Assembly: GCA_035264765.1 (NCBI GenBank)
Contig: DATFPQ010000268.1
Coordinates: 1-64,000 of the forward strand
Reading direction: 5' to 3'
DNA from: DATFPQ01 sp035264765
GTDB taxonomy: Bacteria; Actinomycetota; Actinomycetes; Actinomycetales; Angustibacteraceae
DNA length: 64,000 nt
Positions 7,599 to 15,533 of the stretch are shown piece by piece; position 1 is the stretch's first letter, and each line of letters begins with the position of its first letter. The position numbers and the translations under genes were made by a program. The notes under the pieces were generated by a model. The model was not told the DNA's origin. It made no database searches and saw nothing but the letters and a program-made list of their open reading frames with translations.

Positions 7599-9867
7599 CC
7601 GGGCGCTCGCGGTCCTCCTCGTCCTCCTCCTCCAAGGCGCGCATCGAGGTCGCCAGCACCAGCGGGATGGCGAGGGTGGCGCCGATCGCGGGGATGACCG
7701 TGCCGGAGTCGTTGACGGCGAACCCGATGCCGAGCAGCAGCAGGAGGCAGACCAGCCCGTGCCGCAGCGTGGGACTGCGGTCGTACGCCTGCTGCAGGGC
7801 GCGCGCGCCCCAGGAGGACGGGCGCATGAGCACCAGCGCGACGAAGACCGCCGCGAAGGGGATGAGCAGCGACAGCGGGCTGCTGACCAGGATGGTGAGG
7901 TTCTGCTCGCCCTTGCGGGCGATCACCTGCAGCGCCCCGCCGTCCAGGACTGTCTGCACGAACCGGCCGAGGTGGGTCTGACTCTCCGGCGGCCGCATCC
8001 AGTCGGCCACCGAGACGGCCGTGAGGACCACGACCGTGCCGACCGCGATCAGCAGCAAGCGTCGCCAGGACAGGCGCAGACCGAGGACGAACAGGGTGAG
8101 GACGGCAAAGGCCGGCACCATCGCGATCGGACCCCCGAAGTCGCTGCCCCATACGGGCGAGACGTCCAGCGCGGTGGCGACCACGCCGACGGCCGCGACC
8201 ACCGCGGCAGCACGCCGTCGAGCGGACTGCTGGTCCTGCTTCCCCTCAGTCTGCAGCAGGGCGTCGGCCAGAGCAGTCGCCAGCAGCAGCGCCCCGGTGG
8301 CGAACAACGCGAAGGCAACGTTGGAGAAGCCGTAGAAGCGACCGGCCACCACCGGCTGAAGGCCCATCAGGCTCGAGGTCTGCAACCGGGACCCGGTGAG
8401 GATGTCGGCGGCCAGCACCGCCGACGTCAGGCCGGCCACCGCTCCGAGCGGGCCGAGGAAGCGCCGCCGCCACGGACCGAGCTGGGCCAGCGCGGACAGG
8501 ACCGCGACGTATCCCGCGACGACCAGGACCACCACGAGCAGCGGGGACGACGACCGCCACCAGGGCACCGAGTTGGCGAGGTACGTGGAAATCGGCACGG
8601 CGCCGAACACCAGGGCGAGACGGCGCACCCACGCCAGCACCCGGGTGCGCGCCGACCCCTCGGCCCACCGATGGCGCAGCGCGACGGCCGCCAGCCCGTA
8701 GAGCAGGATCTGCGCCAGGACCAGGCCGGTGAAGAACGGACCGACCAGGGGTCGCACCTGCTGCGCGGCCTGGTCCAGGTCGAGGACCTTCTCCAACCGG
8801 TCGTCCGCGGCACGTGGCGCATCTCCCGCCGAGGCGGACAGGGTCCGCAGCGGCGAACCGACGAGGCCGGCCGGTGCGGGGACGTCCAGCAGCGTGAGCA
8901 GCGTGGGCGTGAGGTCGGTGCTCTGGACCAACGCCGTCTGGCGGGTCGAGGAGGTGCGCAGCCACCCGGGGCCGAAGCCGGGACCGCGCGCGGCGACCAG
9001 CTGCAGGTGCGGCGTCCGGCCGGAGTCGGCCAGGCTCGCGACGACGACTCGCGCACCGGCCGGGACCGCCGCGAGCACCCCTCCCACCGCGGCGTCCACC
9101 GCGGCGACCTGAGCCGCACGGTCGCCCGCCGTGACCGCGACGCCCTGCTCCCGGTCGCCCTTCGGCCGGTCCAACGGGTCGCGCACCGCGCCGACGTCCA
9201 CGACGGTCAGCGGGCAGGTGGGGCCGGTCAGCTGGGAGCCCGCGGCCGCGAGGTCCGGGGCGTAGCGCCGCACCGACCCGTCGGGCCCGGCCAGGGCCAC
9301 CGCGGCGCCCGGGCCGACAGCGAGCGCGCAGCGGCCGCCCGCGCCAAGCGTCCGCGCCAGCAGCCCGGGCTGCGCGTCGAACTTCTCCGCCTCCGCCGCA
9401 CCGACGTACCGCGACCAGTCACGGACCCTGGCCGGACCGACGGCACCGGCCTCCGCGCCGACCCCCGCCGTGTCGACGGGCGCTGTGTGGACGCCGACTG
9501 GCCGGCACATCTGGTTTCCGGCCTCGGCCGCGTCCGGGTCGCGGACGTCGCCGGCCCGGCGCCCCGCCGACACTGCGAGCCAGCCCTCGACCGGACAGGT
9601 CGCGGTGCGGACGCTGCGCACGGCGACGTTGGCCACGGCGCCCTCGCGCAGTAGCGCGGCCAGCGTGGGCGTGCGCCGGTCGTCGACGTCCGACCAGCGC
9701 ACACCGCCGGTGCCCACCAGAACCACGGGAGCAGGGTCGGTCGTGGCAGCGGCCGCGGACCCCCCGGGGAGGGCGAGGGCCGGCGCGGCCGAGAGCACCG
9801 TCGGCAGCGCGGCCGCCAAGACCGCTGCCAGCACGAGGGCTCGGAGGGCACGGCGCGGCACCTGCAC
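7555..9867 (-). CDS. Alkaline-phosphatase-superfamily-like extracytoplasmic domain fused to a polytopic membrane domain
   Basis: A 770-residue protein. A signal-like N terminus (residues 1-33) leads into an extracytoplasmic domain (about 45-345) with the phosphatase-superfamily pattern VVLVGTGGVRWSDV, TPTLAALLREGAV and a closing STDLTPTLLTLLDVP. About ten membrane helices follow (from about 370), ending in an acidic EEEDEEDRERP tail. Similar large proteins are widespread in actinobacteria but I know no assigned function; a role in cell-envelope glycan or phospholipid handling would fit the phosphatase fold and the neighbouring GT87 gene. The GTG at 9867 is used. The gene is divergent from the GT87 gene (32 bases between starts). 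Confidence 0.8.
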   Translation of the reverse strand: MQVPRRALRALVLAAVLAAALPTVLSAAPALALPGGSAAAATTDPAPVVLVGTGGVRWSDVDDRRTPTLAALLREGAVANVAVRSVRTATCPVEGWLAVSAGRRAGDVRDPDAAEAGNQMCRPVGVHTAPVDTAGVGAEAGAVGPARVRDWSRYVGAAEAEKFDAQPGLLARTLGAGGRCALAVGPGAAVALAGPDGSVRRYAPDLAAAGSQLTGPTCPLTVVDVGAVRDPLDRPKGDREQGVAVTAGDRAAQVAAVDAAVGGVLAAVPAGARVVVASLADSGRTPHLQLVAARGPGFGPGWLRTSSTRQTALVQSTDLTPTLLTLLDVPAPAGLVGSPLRTLSASAGDAPRAADDRLEKVLDLDQAAQQVRPLVGPFFTGLVLAQILLYGLAAVALRHRWAEGSARTRVLAWVRRLALVFGAVPISTYLANSVPWWRSSSPLLVVVLVVAGYVAVLSALAQLGPWRRRFLGPLGAVAGLTSAVLAADILTGSRLQTSSLMGLQPVVAGRFYGFSNVAFALFATGALLLATALADALLQTEGKQDQQSARRRAAAVVAAVGVVATALDVSPVWGSDFGGPIAMVPAFAVLTLFVLGLRLSWRRLLLIAVGTVVVLTAVSVADWMRPPESQTHLGRFVQTVLDGGALQVIARKGEQNLTILVSSPLSLLIPFAAVFVALVLMRPSSWGARALQQAYDRSPTLRHGLVCLLLLLGIGFAVNDSGTVIPAIGATLAIPLVLATSMRALEEEDEEDRERPVSRDRASAGAPPAR

Positions 9868-9899
9868 AGGCTACGGGTGCCCTCGGCCACACTGAGAAC

Positions 9900-11165
9900 G
9901 TGACGCGTGCCCCCGAGGTCGAGGTGCTGGGCCACCCCGAAGCCGGGCCCGGCGCGGGACGGCGTCCCCTCGGCGGCCTTCCACGGGCGCTCCTCGCGGC
10001 CCTGGTGCTCGCCCTGGCGGCGTTCCCGGGCGCTTACCACTACCTGGTGCAGTGGCCACAGGACCAGTGGCAGGTCGACGTCGAGGTGTACCGGGAGGCC
10101 GCCCGCTCGGTCGTCTACGGGCGCCCGCTCTACGAGCAGCTCACCGAGCCGCCCCAGCTGCTGCCGTTCACCTACCCGCCGTTCGCGGCGCTCGTGGCAC
10201 TGCCCCTGGCCATGCTCCCGTTCCGGGCGGTCGGCGTCCTGTGGACGGTCGCCCAGGTGCTGGCGACGTACGCGACCGTGCTCCTGGCGTTCCGGCCGCT
10301 GCTGGCTCGCGCGAGTGCCTGGCGGTGGGTGGCCGGTGCGGCGCTCACCGCCCCGGTGCTGTGGATGCTGCCGGTGTCGGACGGCATCCGGTTCGGGCAG
10401 ATCAACGCCTTCATCGTGCTGCTGTGCACGGCCGACCTGCTCGCGGTTCGGGCTCCTTGGGCGCGCTGGACGGGCGCGCGCGGCGCGCTCATCGGCCTGG
10501 CCACGGCGATCAAGCTCACGCCGGGCGTGTTCCTGCTGCACTTCGTGTGGTCGCGGAGGTGGCGGGAGGCCTTCACGGTCGCGGCGGCCGCCGCCTTCGC
10601 CACGGTGCTCGCCTTCTTGGTGCTGCCCGAGGCCTCCCTTGCCTTCTGGGGCGGCGCGCTGTCCGACCCGGCCCGGCTGGGACCCAACGCGGGGACCACG
10701 AACCAGTCCCTGCGCGGGGTGCTGCTGCGGCTCGGGCCGGACGGCGCGTCCGGGACGGCGCTCTGGATGGTACTCGTCGCCGCGGTCGGCGCCGTCGGGT
10801 TCACCGTGGCCCGCCGCGCTGCCGCGGCCGGCGACCGGGTGAGCGAGCTCGCCGCGGTCGGGCTGATGGCGGTACTGCTCTCACCCGTGGCCTGGATCCA
10901 CCACTTCGCCTGGATGACGCTCGCCGTCGCCGCCCTCGCCGGTGACGGCCGGTCGCGGCGCCGGCTCGTCATGGCGGGCGTGGTGCTGGCCTGGTTCCTG
11001 ACCCGGATGCCGTGGTGGGGCGTGGCCTGGATCGAGGCCGGTTGGCCGATCGCGATCGGCCGGCTGCTGCAGAACGCCTACCTTCTCGGCGCGCTGCTTG
11101 CGCTTGGGCTGCTCTGGCGGGTCGTGCCGCGCGGCGCGGCTGAGCCGAACCGGCCGACGCTGTAG
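9900..11165 (+). CDS. GT87/DUF2029 family mannosyltransferase
   Basis: A 421-residue membrane protein with about ten helices. Family features are the DVEVYREAARSVVYGRPLY loop with the acidic residue near helix 1, FTYPPFAAL, SDGIRFGQIN and AIKLTPGVF, all typical of PimE-like polyprenol-phosphate-mannose-dependent transferases. It would add mannose to a glycolipid on the outer face of the membrane. The GTG at 9900 has CACACT six bases upstream, consistent with a leaderless start. The 3' end overlaps the convergent NlpC/P60 gene by 88 bases. Confidence 0.88.
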   Translation: MTRAPEVEVLGHPEAGPGAGRRPLGGLPRALLAALVLALAAFPGAYHYLVQWPQDQWQVDVEVYREAARSVVYGRPLYEQLTEPPQLLPFTYPPFAALVALPLAMLPFRAVGVLWTVAQVLATYATVLLAFRPLLARASAWRWVAGAALTAPVLWMLPVSDGIRFGQINAFIVLLCTADLLAVRAPWARWTGARGALIGLATAIKLTPGVFLLHFVWSRRWREAFTVAAAAAFATVLAFLVLPEASLAFWGGALSDPARLGPNAGTTNQSLRGVLLRLGPDGASGTALWMVLVAAVGAVGFTVARRAAAAGDRVSELAAVGLMAVLLSPVAWIHHFAWMTLAVAALAGDGRSRRRLVMAGVVLAWFLTRMPWWGVAWIEAGWPIAIGRLLQNAYLLGALLALGLLWRVVPRGAAEPNRPTL

Positions 11166-11923
11166 GCGGACGTCCACAGCCGCTGCCGGGTGATCATCGT
11201 CCCGGTGCGCCGGGCGACCCACATGGTGTCCTCCCCGGCGTAGATGCCGACGTGGGTCACCCGCCCGCCGATGCGGAAGATCATCAGGTCGCCGAGCTGC
11301 CGGTCCGCCTGGACGACGGGGCGCGCCACGACCGCCTGCGCGCGCGAGGTCCGCGGCAGCGCCACGCCGAGTCGGGAGTACACGTACTGGACGAACCCCG
11401 AGCAGTCGAAGGCGTCGGGCCCGGCGGCGCCGTACACGTACGGCTTCCCGACGTGCCGCGCCGCCTCGACGACGGCGCGCGCGCCCAGCGAGACCCGGGT
11501 GGTCGACCGCGACACCTTGACCGTCCGCCGAGGGGCCGCCGCCCGGGCCCTCAGCGCCCGCCAGGTCGGGGCGCCGACGACGCCATCGCCCGTGAGGTGG
11601 CTGGTCCGCTGGAAGGCCACGACCGCCCGGCGGGTCCCGCGGCCGAACACGCCGTCCGCAGGCACGCGCAGCAGCCGCTGCAATGTGACGACGGCGGGAC
11701 CGCGCGACCCGAGCCGCAGCTTGGGGCTCGCGGTCGTGCCGGCTTTGGTAGCGGGCGGCGTGGGGTCCGCCGCGGCGGGGGCGGCGAGCGGGACGCCGAG
11801 CGTGAGGGTCAGGCTGGCGACGGTGAGCAGACGGCGGATCCTGATGCGGGCGCGCGGACGCCGGTGACGCCCGGGCTGTACGGGGGAGGCCGAGAAGGCA
11901 GGCAGGGGGGCAGAGACGGACAC
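11078..11923 (-). CDS. Secreted NlpC/P60 peptidoglycan endopeptidase with a peptidoglycan-binding domain
   Basis: Cleaves peptide stems of peptidoglycan outside the cell. The 281-residue protein has a basic N region and signal peptide (to about residue 53), a PG-binding_1 type domain (about 68-124, LRLGSRGPAVVTLQRLL and FGRGTRRAVVAFQ) and a C-terminal NlpC/P60 domain with Cys174 in DAFDCSGFVQY and His224 in RVTHVGIYAG. GTG 11923 is chosen because GGAGAGG lies a few bases upstream. The gene follows a c-di-AMP riboswitch, the usual control for such hydrolases in actinobacteria. Its 3' 88 bases overlap the end of the GT87 gene on the other strand. Confidence 0.92.
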   Translation of the reverse strand: MSVSAPLPAFSASPVQPGRHRRPRARIRIRRLLTVASLTLTLGVPLAAPAAADPTPPATKAGTTASPKLRLGSRGPAVVTLQRLLRVPADGVFGRGTRRAVVAFQRTSHLTGDGVVGAPTWRALRARAAAPRRTVKVSRSTTRVSLGARAVVEAARHVGKPYVYGAAGPDAFDCSGFVQYVYSRLGVALPRTSRAQAVVARPVVQADRQLGDLMIFRIGGRVTHVGIYAGEDTMWVARRTGTMITRQRLWTSAYSVGRFGSAAPRGTTRQSSPSASSAPRR

Positions 11924-11934
11924 GGGAAACCTCT

Positions 11935-12100
11935 CCGACGCCTCCGAGGTGAGCTGTCGGGTTCGGGCAGGAGAGCCCGGTCGCGAGGCGACTTCACCCC
12001 AAGGGAGCGCGCGGCTCCCGTCGTGCGGTGGTTCCCCCGGTTCCGCCCTGCTGCAGTGTCGTAGGTACCGCTGGGGCGTCGGACGGAACTCGGCGGGGAC
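11935..12100 (-). promoter_or_regulatory. ydaO/yuaA c-di-AMP riboswitch
   Basis: Read on the minus strand the leader has the conserved blocks of the class in order: CCGAGTTCCGTCCGACGCC near 12095-12080, GGAACCGGGGGAACCACC in the middle, CTTGGGGTGAAGTCGC near 12003-11988, and CCCGAACCCGACAGCTCACC near 11971-11952, ending about 12 bases before the GTG of the NlpC/P60 gene. In actinobacteria this riboswitch binds c-di-AMP and turns off cell-wall hydrolase genes when the nucleotide is abundant. Boundaries are approximate because the aptamer was recognised by motif, not folded. Confidence 0.9.
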
Positions 12101-12168
12101 GTCTGCGGCGGTCCGCGTGTCGGCGGAGTAGCAGGAGTCTGACCGACGGCCGACGATCTTGGCAATGG

Positions 12169-12282
12169 TCAGGCGTCGACTCGTCGCCCCGCGCAACCGT
12201 TGCAGACCGCGTAGTGCCGGCTCTTGCCGGACGTCCCGATCCTGCCGAACCGGACAGGTACTAGCACCAAGGTCGTATTCAC
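12169..12282 (-). CDS. Possible 37-residue CXXC microprotein
   Basis: A short frame from GTG 12282 to TGA 12169, with AGGAG five bases before the start. The product is basic and carries one CNGC motif near its end (YAVCNGCAGRR). It lies upstream of the c-di-AMP riboswitch on the same strand, in DNA with no other gene. A single CXXC is too little for a zinc ribbon alone but could act in a dimer. The good ribosome binding site supports translation; lack of any recognised family and the short length leave this uncertain. Confidence 0.3.
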   Translation of the reverse strand: MNTTLVLVPVRFGRIGTSGKSRHYAVCNGCAGRRVDA

Positions 12283-12354
12283 GCTGACTCCTGCGACGTC
12301 GACACGAGGAGCACACCGCCGGATCGGCTGGCGGGCGTCCCGAAGGGCAAGCCC

Positions 12355-13167
12355 ATGCGATCGACCCTCCTGCGTGCCGCGCTCGCGGCCGTGACCCTCG
12401 CCGTCCCCACCGTCGCGGTCCCCACGCTGGCCGCCGCCCCGGCGCACGCGGCCGCCTCGACCGGCTGTGAGGGCGGTGGGTTCGCCGTCACGACGCCGGA
12501 CGGCAGGACGGCGTCCGGACGCACCACGGTGAAGCTGTCGACGTCCGGCCTGACCGCCGACAGCCTGGTGCGGCTCCGCGGACGCTACGTCGAGCTGGAC
12601 GTCGCCCCGGTCACCGGCAACGTCTACCGGTACGTCTACACCGGAGCCGCCAACCCGCTGTCGATGACGCCCGGCGTCCGGACGCCCGTGTGGGAGAGCA
12701 AGACCCTGGACCTCGGCCCCGTGCTGCGCTCGGACCTCGAGGTGCGGGTCGACGGTCCCGACCTGGTGCTGCTCTCGCGTGGGCGGACCGCAAAGGTGAA
12801 GGTCCAGGCGAAGGACTGCGCGACCGGCGGGATCTTCCAGCAGGAGGCCGAGGCGGCAACGGCCGTGACCGCCACGCACATCCTCGCGGCAGGAATGTAC
12901 TACTACGTCAACCCGTACACCGGGAAGGTCAACTTCGGGAACGGGACCGCCTTCCGCGGCAAGGACTCGCCGCAGGTCGCGACTCGCCAGAGCCAGACCG
13001 ACAGCACCACGGTGTGGCGGATCGAGCCCGGTGGGCGGATGGGCCAGGTGCTGGGGGAGGACGCGGTGGAGCTGGGTGCCGGACCCACCGCGTGCGTCAC
13101 CGACTGCCAGGCGCAGAACCGGATCCGCGGCTCCCTCCCGGTCACGGACCCCGCCTACTCCTCCTGA
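12355..13167 (+). CDS. Secreted protein of unknown function
   Basis: A 270-residue protein from ATG 12355 with a clear Sec signal peptide (residues 1 to about 34, ending APAHAAA). The mature part is mostly polar and beta-rich in appearance, with repeated VRLRGRYVELDV / LEVRVDGPDLVLLSRG patterns. It has three cysteines: one just after the cleavage site, one mid-protein in KDCATGG, and the pair TACVTDCQ near the end. No catalytic motif is visible. It stands alone: the riboswitch-controlled hydrolase is divergent and a 12-base inverted repeat follows the stop. Function unknown; an exported structural or binding protein is plausible. Confidence 0.7.
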   Translation: MRSTLLRAALAAVTLAVPTVAVPTLAAAPAHAAASTGCEGGGFAVTTPDGRTASGRTTVKLSTSGLTADSLVRLRGRYVELDVAPVTGNVYRYVYTGAANPLSMTPGVRTPVWESKTLDLGPVLRSDLEVRVDGPDLVLLSRGRTAKVKVQAKDCATGGIFQQEAEAATAVTATHILAAGMYYYVNPYTGKVNFGNGTAFRGKDSPQVATRQSQTDSTTVWRIEPGGRMGQVLGEDAVELGAGPTACVTDCQAQNRIRGSLPVTDPAYSS

Positions 13168-13182
13168 CGCATCGACCCGAAC

Positions 13183-13242
13183 CGGGGGCAGAAGGGCGTT
13201 CCGCCGCCGCGACAGCCGGCTCCAGGACGACTTCTGCCCCCG
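13183..13242. terminator. 12-base perfect inverted repeat between genes
   Basis: CGGGGGCAGAAG at 13183-13194 is exactly complementary in reverse to CTTCTGCCCCCG at 13231-13242, with a 36-base loop. It begins 16 bases after the stop of the secreted protein gene, so it is best read as its transcription terminator. There is no T-tract, which is common in high-GC actinobacteria. A regulatory operator for the DinB gene, whose start is at 13284, is an alternative. Confidence 0.55.
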
Positions 13243-13283
13243 CCCCTGCTGCTGCCGAGCGGCGATGCTGCCACGATCTTGAG

Positions 13284-13793
13284 GTGCGCATCGAACCGAA
13301 GACCATCGGCTCCGAGCTGGACCTGCTGCGGCAGTACCTCGACTACCAGCGCGAGACGGTGCTGCTGAAGACCGAAGGCCTCAGCCGCGAGCAGCTGGCG
13401 CAGCCCCTGGCGCCCTCGTCGCTGACCCTGGCCGGGCTGCTGTACCACCTCGCCCTCGTGGAGGAGGTCTGGCTGGAGGTCCGCTTCGCCGGGATGCCCG
13501 AGCGGCCGCCGTGGGCCGGCGTGGACTGGGACGCCGACCCGGACTGGGAGTTCCGTACCGCCGCCGACCTGGCGCCGCACCAGCTGCGGCGCCGCTACCG
13601 GGAGGCCTGTCACCGCAGCCGCGGCGTGGTGGCGCGCGCGAGCGGCCTCGACCAGCTCTCCGTGCACACGACGCGCGGCGGCGAGCGGTTCACCCTGCGC
13701 TGGGCTCTGCTGCACCTGATGGAGGAGACCTCGCGGCACGCGGGGCACGCCGACCTGCTCCGCGAGGCCATCGATGGCACCGTCGGAGACTGA
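13284..13793 (+). CDS. DinB/DUF664 family putative metal-dependent thiol transferase
   Basis: A 169-residue four-helix DinB-fold protein. The family consists of proteins that bind a divalent metal through three His residues and, in actinobacteria, use mycothiol for detoxification. Candidate ligands are His in LLYHLALVEEVW (about residue 56) and the pair in HLMEETSRHAGHADLLRE near the C terminus. The GTG at 13284 has CACGAT six bases upstream, consistent with a leaderless transcript. The substrate is unknown. Confidence 0.8.
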   Translation: MRIEPKTIGSELDLLRQYLDYQRETVLLKTEGLSREQLAQPLAPSSLTLAGLLYHLALVEEVWLEVRFAGMPERPPWAGVDWDADPDWEFRTAADLAPHQLRRRYREACHRSRGVVARASGLDQLSVHTTRGGERFTLRWALLHLMEETSRHAGHADLLREAIDGTVGD

Positions 13794-13850
13794 GCCGTTC
13801 ACAGCGATCGCGAACTGGTGCACCGCCCCGGCACGCGGTACACCGGCACG

Positions 13851-14258
13851 ATGACCGACGACGCGGCCGCCGAGCCGTTCCAGGCCACGATCGCCGCCTG
13901 GCTCCCCGTGCCGGACGGGCCGCGGGCGCTCGCCTACTACCAGGCTGCCTTCGGTGCCGTCGAGCGGTACACGCTCACCGACGACAACGGCCGGGTGGTC
14001 GTCGCCCGGCTGACGGTGGGCGGCGCGGAGCTGTGGCTCGGCGAGGACTCCGAGCCTGAGCCGCGGGCAGGGGGCCGGCGGGTCCGGTTGGTCCTCACCG
14101 TGGAGCACCCGGACCGGATCTTCGCCCAGGCCGTCGCCGCCGGAGGGACCGAGGTCTTCCCGGTCGGGGAGGACCACGGCTGGCGGGTCGGACGCCTCGT
14201 CGACCCCTTCGGCCACCACTGGGAGGTCGGCCGTCCGCTGCCGGCGCAGGACGGATGA
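13851..14258 (+). CDS. VOC/PhnB-like glyoxalase-fold protein
   Basis: A 135-residue single-domain protein of the vicinal oxygen chelate superfamily. Typical elements are AWLPVPDGPRALAYYQAAFGAVE, the VARLTVGGAELWLGED strand and the closing LVDPFGHHWEVGRPL. Proteins of this subgroup are bleomycin-resistance or glyoxalase-like; few have known substrates. ATG 13851 is used. It lies 57 bases after the DinB gene on the same strand, so the two could be cotranscribed as a small detoxification pair. Confidence 0.8.
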   Translation: MTDDAAAEPFQATIAAWLPVPDGPRALAYYQAAFGAVERYTLTDDNGRVVVARLTVGGAELWLGEDSEPEPRAGGRRVRLVLTVEHPDRIFAQAVAAGGTEVFPVGEDHGWRVGRLVDPFGHHWEVGRPLPAQDG

Positions 14259-14271
14259 GCAGCGGGCGGTG

Positions 14272-14946
14272 TCAGCCTTCCACGCCGGTGTCCGCGTGGG
14301 CCGCGCCGACCGGCTTGGACTCCGGCGAGCCGCGCTGGCGCAGGTAGATGGACAGTGCCGTCATGCTCGCCACCGCGAGGAACTCCGACTGCCAGTTCTG
14401 CATCGTCCGGTTCCAGAAGTCGGCGGTGGCCAGGTAGCCGGTCAGCGACACGGGCTGCTCGAGCTGGCGCAGCTGCTCCTCGTTGTACGCGCTGCTCCCG
14501 GCGATCCACTGAGCGGTCCAGGAGCCGAGGAAGAGCGCGCCCATCACCAGGCCCAGCGAGTTGGAGTAGACGCTGAGCCGCCAGCCCCGGACCTTGGCCC
14601 ACGCGGGGGAGTCACGCTTGGCGTGCTCGCCGACCCGCTGGTCCTCGTCGGACTCGGTGCCGACCTCGTCGAGCTCCTTGGACTCCGGCGAGCCGCGCTG
14701 GACCAGCCACACCGTCAGGACGATGAAGAGGAGAAACTGCAGATACTCCGACTGCCAGTTCTCCGCCACATCCACCGCGAAGTCCGAGGTGCCCAGGTAG
14801 GCCAGGAGGGAGATCTGGTCGGCGCCGTCCGCCACCGCCTGGCTGTTGTACTGAGCAACCCCACTAAGCGCCTGGCCGACGAGCGCCAGCAGGCACAGGA
14901 CGCCGAAGACCAAGGTGAGGCTGTTGTCGCGGAGGGCTCGCTTCAT
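14272..14946 (-). CDS. DUF6766 membrane protein built from an internal duplication
   Basis: A 224-residue membrane protein made of two similar halves, residues 8-90 and 129-211. Each half begins NSLxLV, has a first helix, a loop with an aromatic YLxTxDF motif, the invariant NWQSE, a second helix and the closing QRGSPESK. This makes about four helices in total, joined by an acidic linker (91-128). The halves are also alike at DNA level around 14318 and 14680. Function is unknown. It is the last gene of an apparent operon with a lipoprotein and a 27-residue membrane peptide. Confidence 0.85.
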   Translation of the reverse strand: MKRALRDNSLTLVFGVLCLLALVGQALSGVAQYNSQAVADGADQISLLAYLGTSDFAVDVAENWQSEYLQFLLFIVLTVWLVQRGSPESKELDEVGTESDEDQRVGEHAKRDSPAWAKVRGWRLSVYSNSLGLVMGALFLGSWTAQWIAGSSAYNEEQLRQLEQPVSLTGYLATADFWNRTMQNWQSEFLAVASMTALSIYLRQRGSPESKPVGAAHADTGVEG

Positions 14947-14953
14947 GATCGCC

Positions 14954-15037
14954 TCACCGATGCAGCAGGCCGATGGCGACGACGTAGCCCAGCCCGCAGA
15001 TCACGAGCACCAGGCAACCGGTGAAGACGTTTCGCAT
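14954..15037 (-). CDS. 27-residue single-helix membrane peptide
   Basis: The frame from ATG 15037 encodes MRNVFTGCLVLVICGLGYVV and seven more residues, one hydrophobic helix. GGAGG lies eight bases before the ATG. The start is one base after the stop of the upstream lipoprotein gene and the stop is eight bases before the start of the DUF6766 gene, so it is tightly placed in an operon. A GTG three codons upstream is possible but would sit on the ribosome binding site. Its position suggests a small partner of the DUF6766 protein. Confidence 0.62.
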   Translation of the reverse strand: MRNVFTGCLVLVICGLGYVVAIGLLHR

Positions 15038-15038
15038 C

Positions 15039-15455
15039 TCAGCCACCTCCCAGCCGACACTGCGCGGGTTGGTCCTCACGCAGGGTGCACCCGGCCGCCA
15101 GCACCCGCCAGCGACCGTCGACCTCGGTCAGAAACACCGTCGCCGGGCCCATCGGCACCATTGCCGAGCTGCCCCAGACCTCGGCGGGGCCACGCTGCGA
15201 GGGCTTCCCGAGGTCGAGCGAGGCAGCGGCCACCGGGCACGGTGCCGACTCCTGCTGCTCCAGCTGCTGCGCCGTCTGCGGGGCCAGCAGGGCGCACAGC
15301 GCGGCGACGTCGCGCGTCGAAGAAGCCTGCACGGCAGCCTCCGCCGTCCGAACCGCCTCCTCGGAGGACGCCGAACCGGAGCAGGCGGTGCTCAGCGTCA
15401 GGAAGCACACAGCGGCCAGGGCGGTCCGAGCCCGCTGCCGGGCGCTTGTCGGCAT
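15039..15455 (-). CDS. Putative lipoprotein
   Basis: A 138-residue protein with a basic N terminus, a hydrophobic signal and the lipobox LSTAC, so the mature protein should be lipid-anchored at its Cys (about residue 25) on the outer membrane face. The mature part contains TAEAAVQASSTRDVAALCALLA and a beta-rich end (PATVFLTEVDGRWRVLAAGC), reminiscent of small NTF2-like folds. ATG 15455 is chosen over an upstream in-frame start because GAGGAGG precedes it and because it gives a proper signal sequence. It is the first gene ahead of the microprotein and DUF6766 gene. Confidence 0.75.
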   Translation of the reverse strand: MPTSARQRARTALAAVCFLTLSTACSGSASSEEAVRTAEAAVQASSTRDVAALCALLAPQTAQQLEQQESAPCPVAAASLDLGKPSQRGPAEVWGSSAMVPMGPATVFLTEVDGRWRVLAAGCTLREDQPAQCRLGGG

Positions 15456-15533
15456 CGGTGCGCGCCTCCTCCTCGGTGGTGTGTCGGCACGGTACCGAGG
15501 GCCGAAGGCGGTCACACGTCCACGGGCGGCGCG

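Noticed and set aside
7759..9654. 631-codon plus-strand frame
   Set aside because: Complement of the alkaline-phosphatase-like membrane protein; composition is typical of a shadow and no domain is visible.
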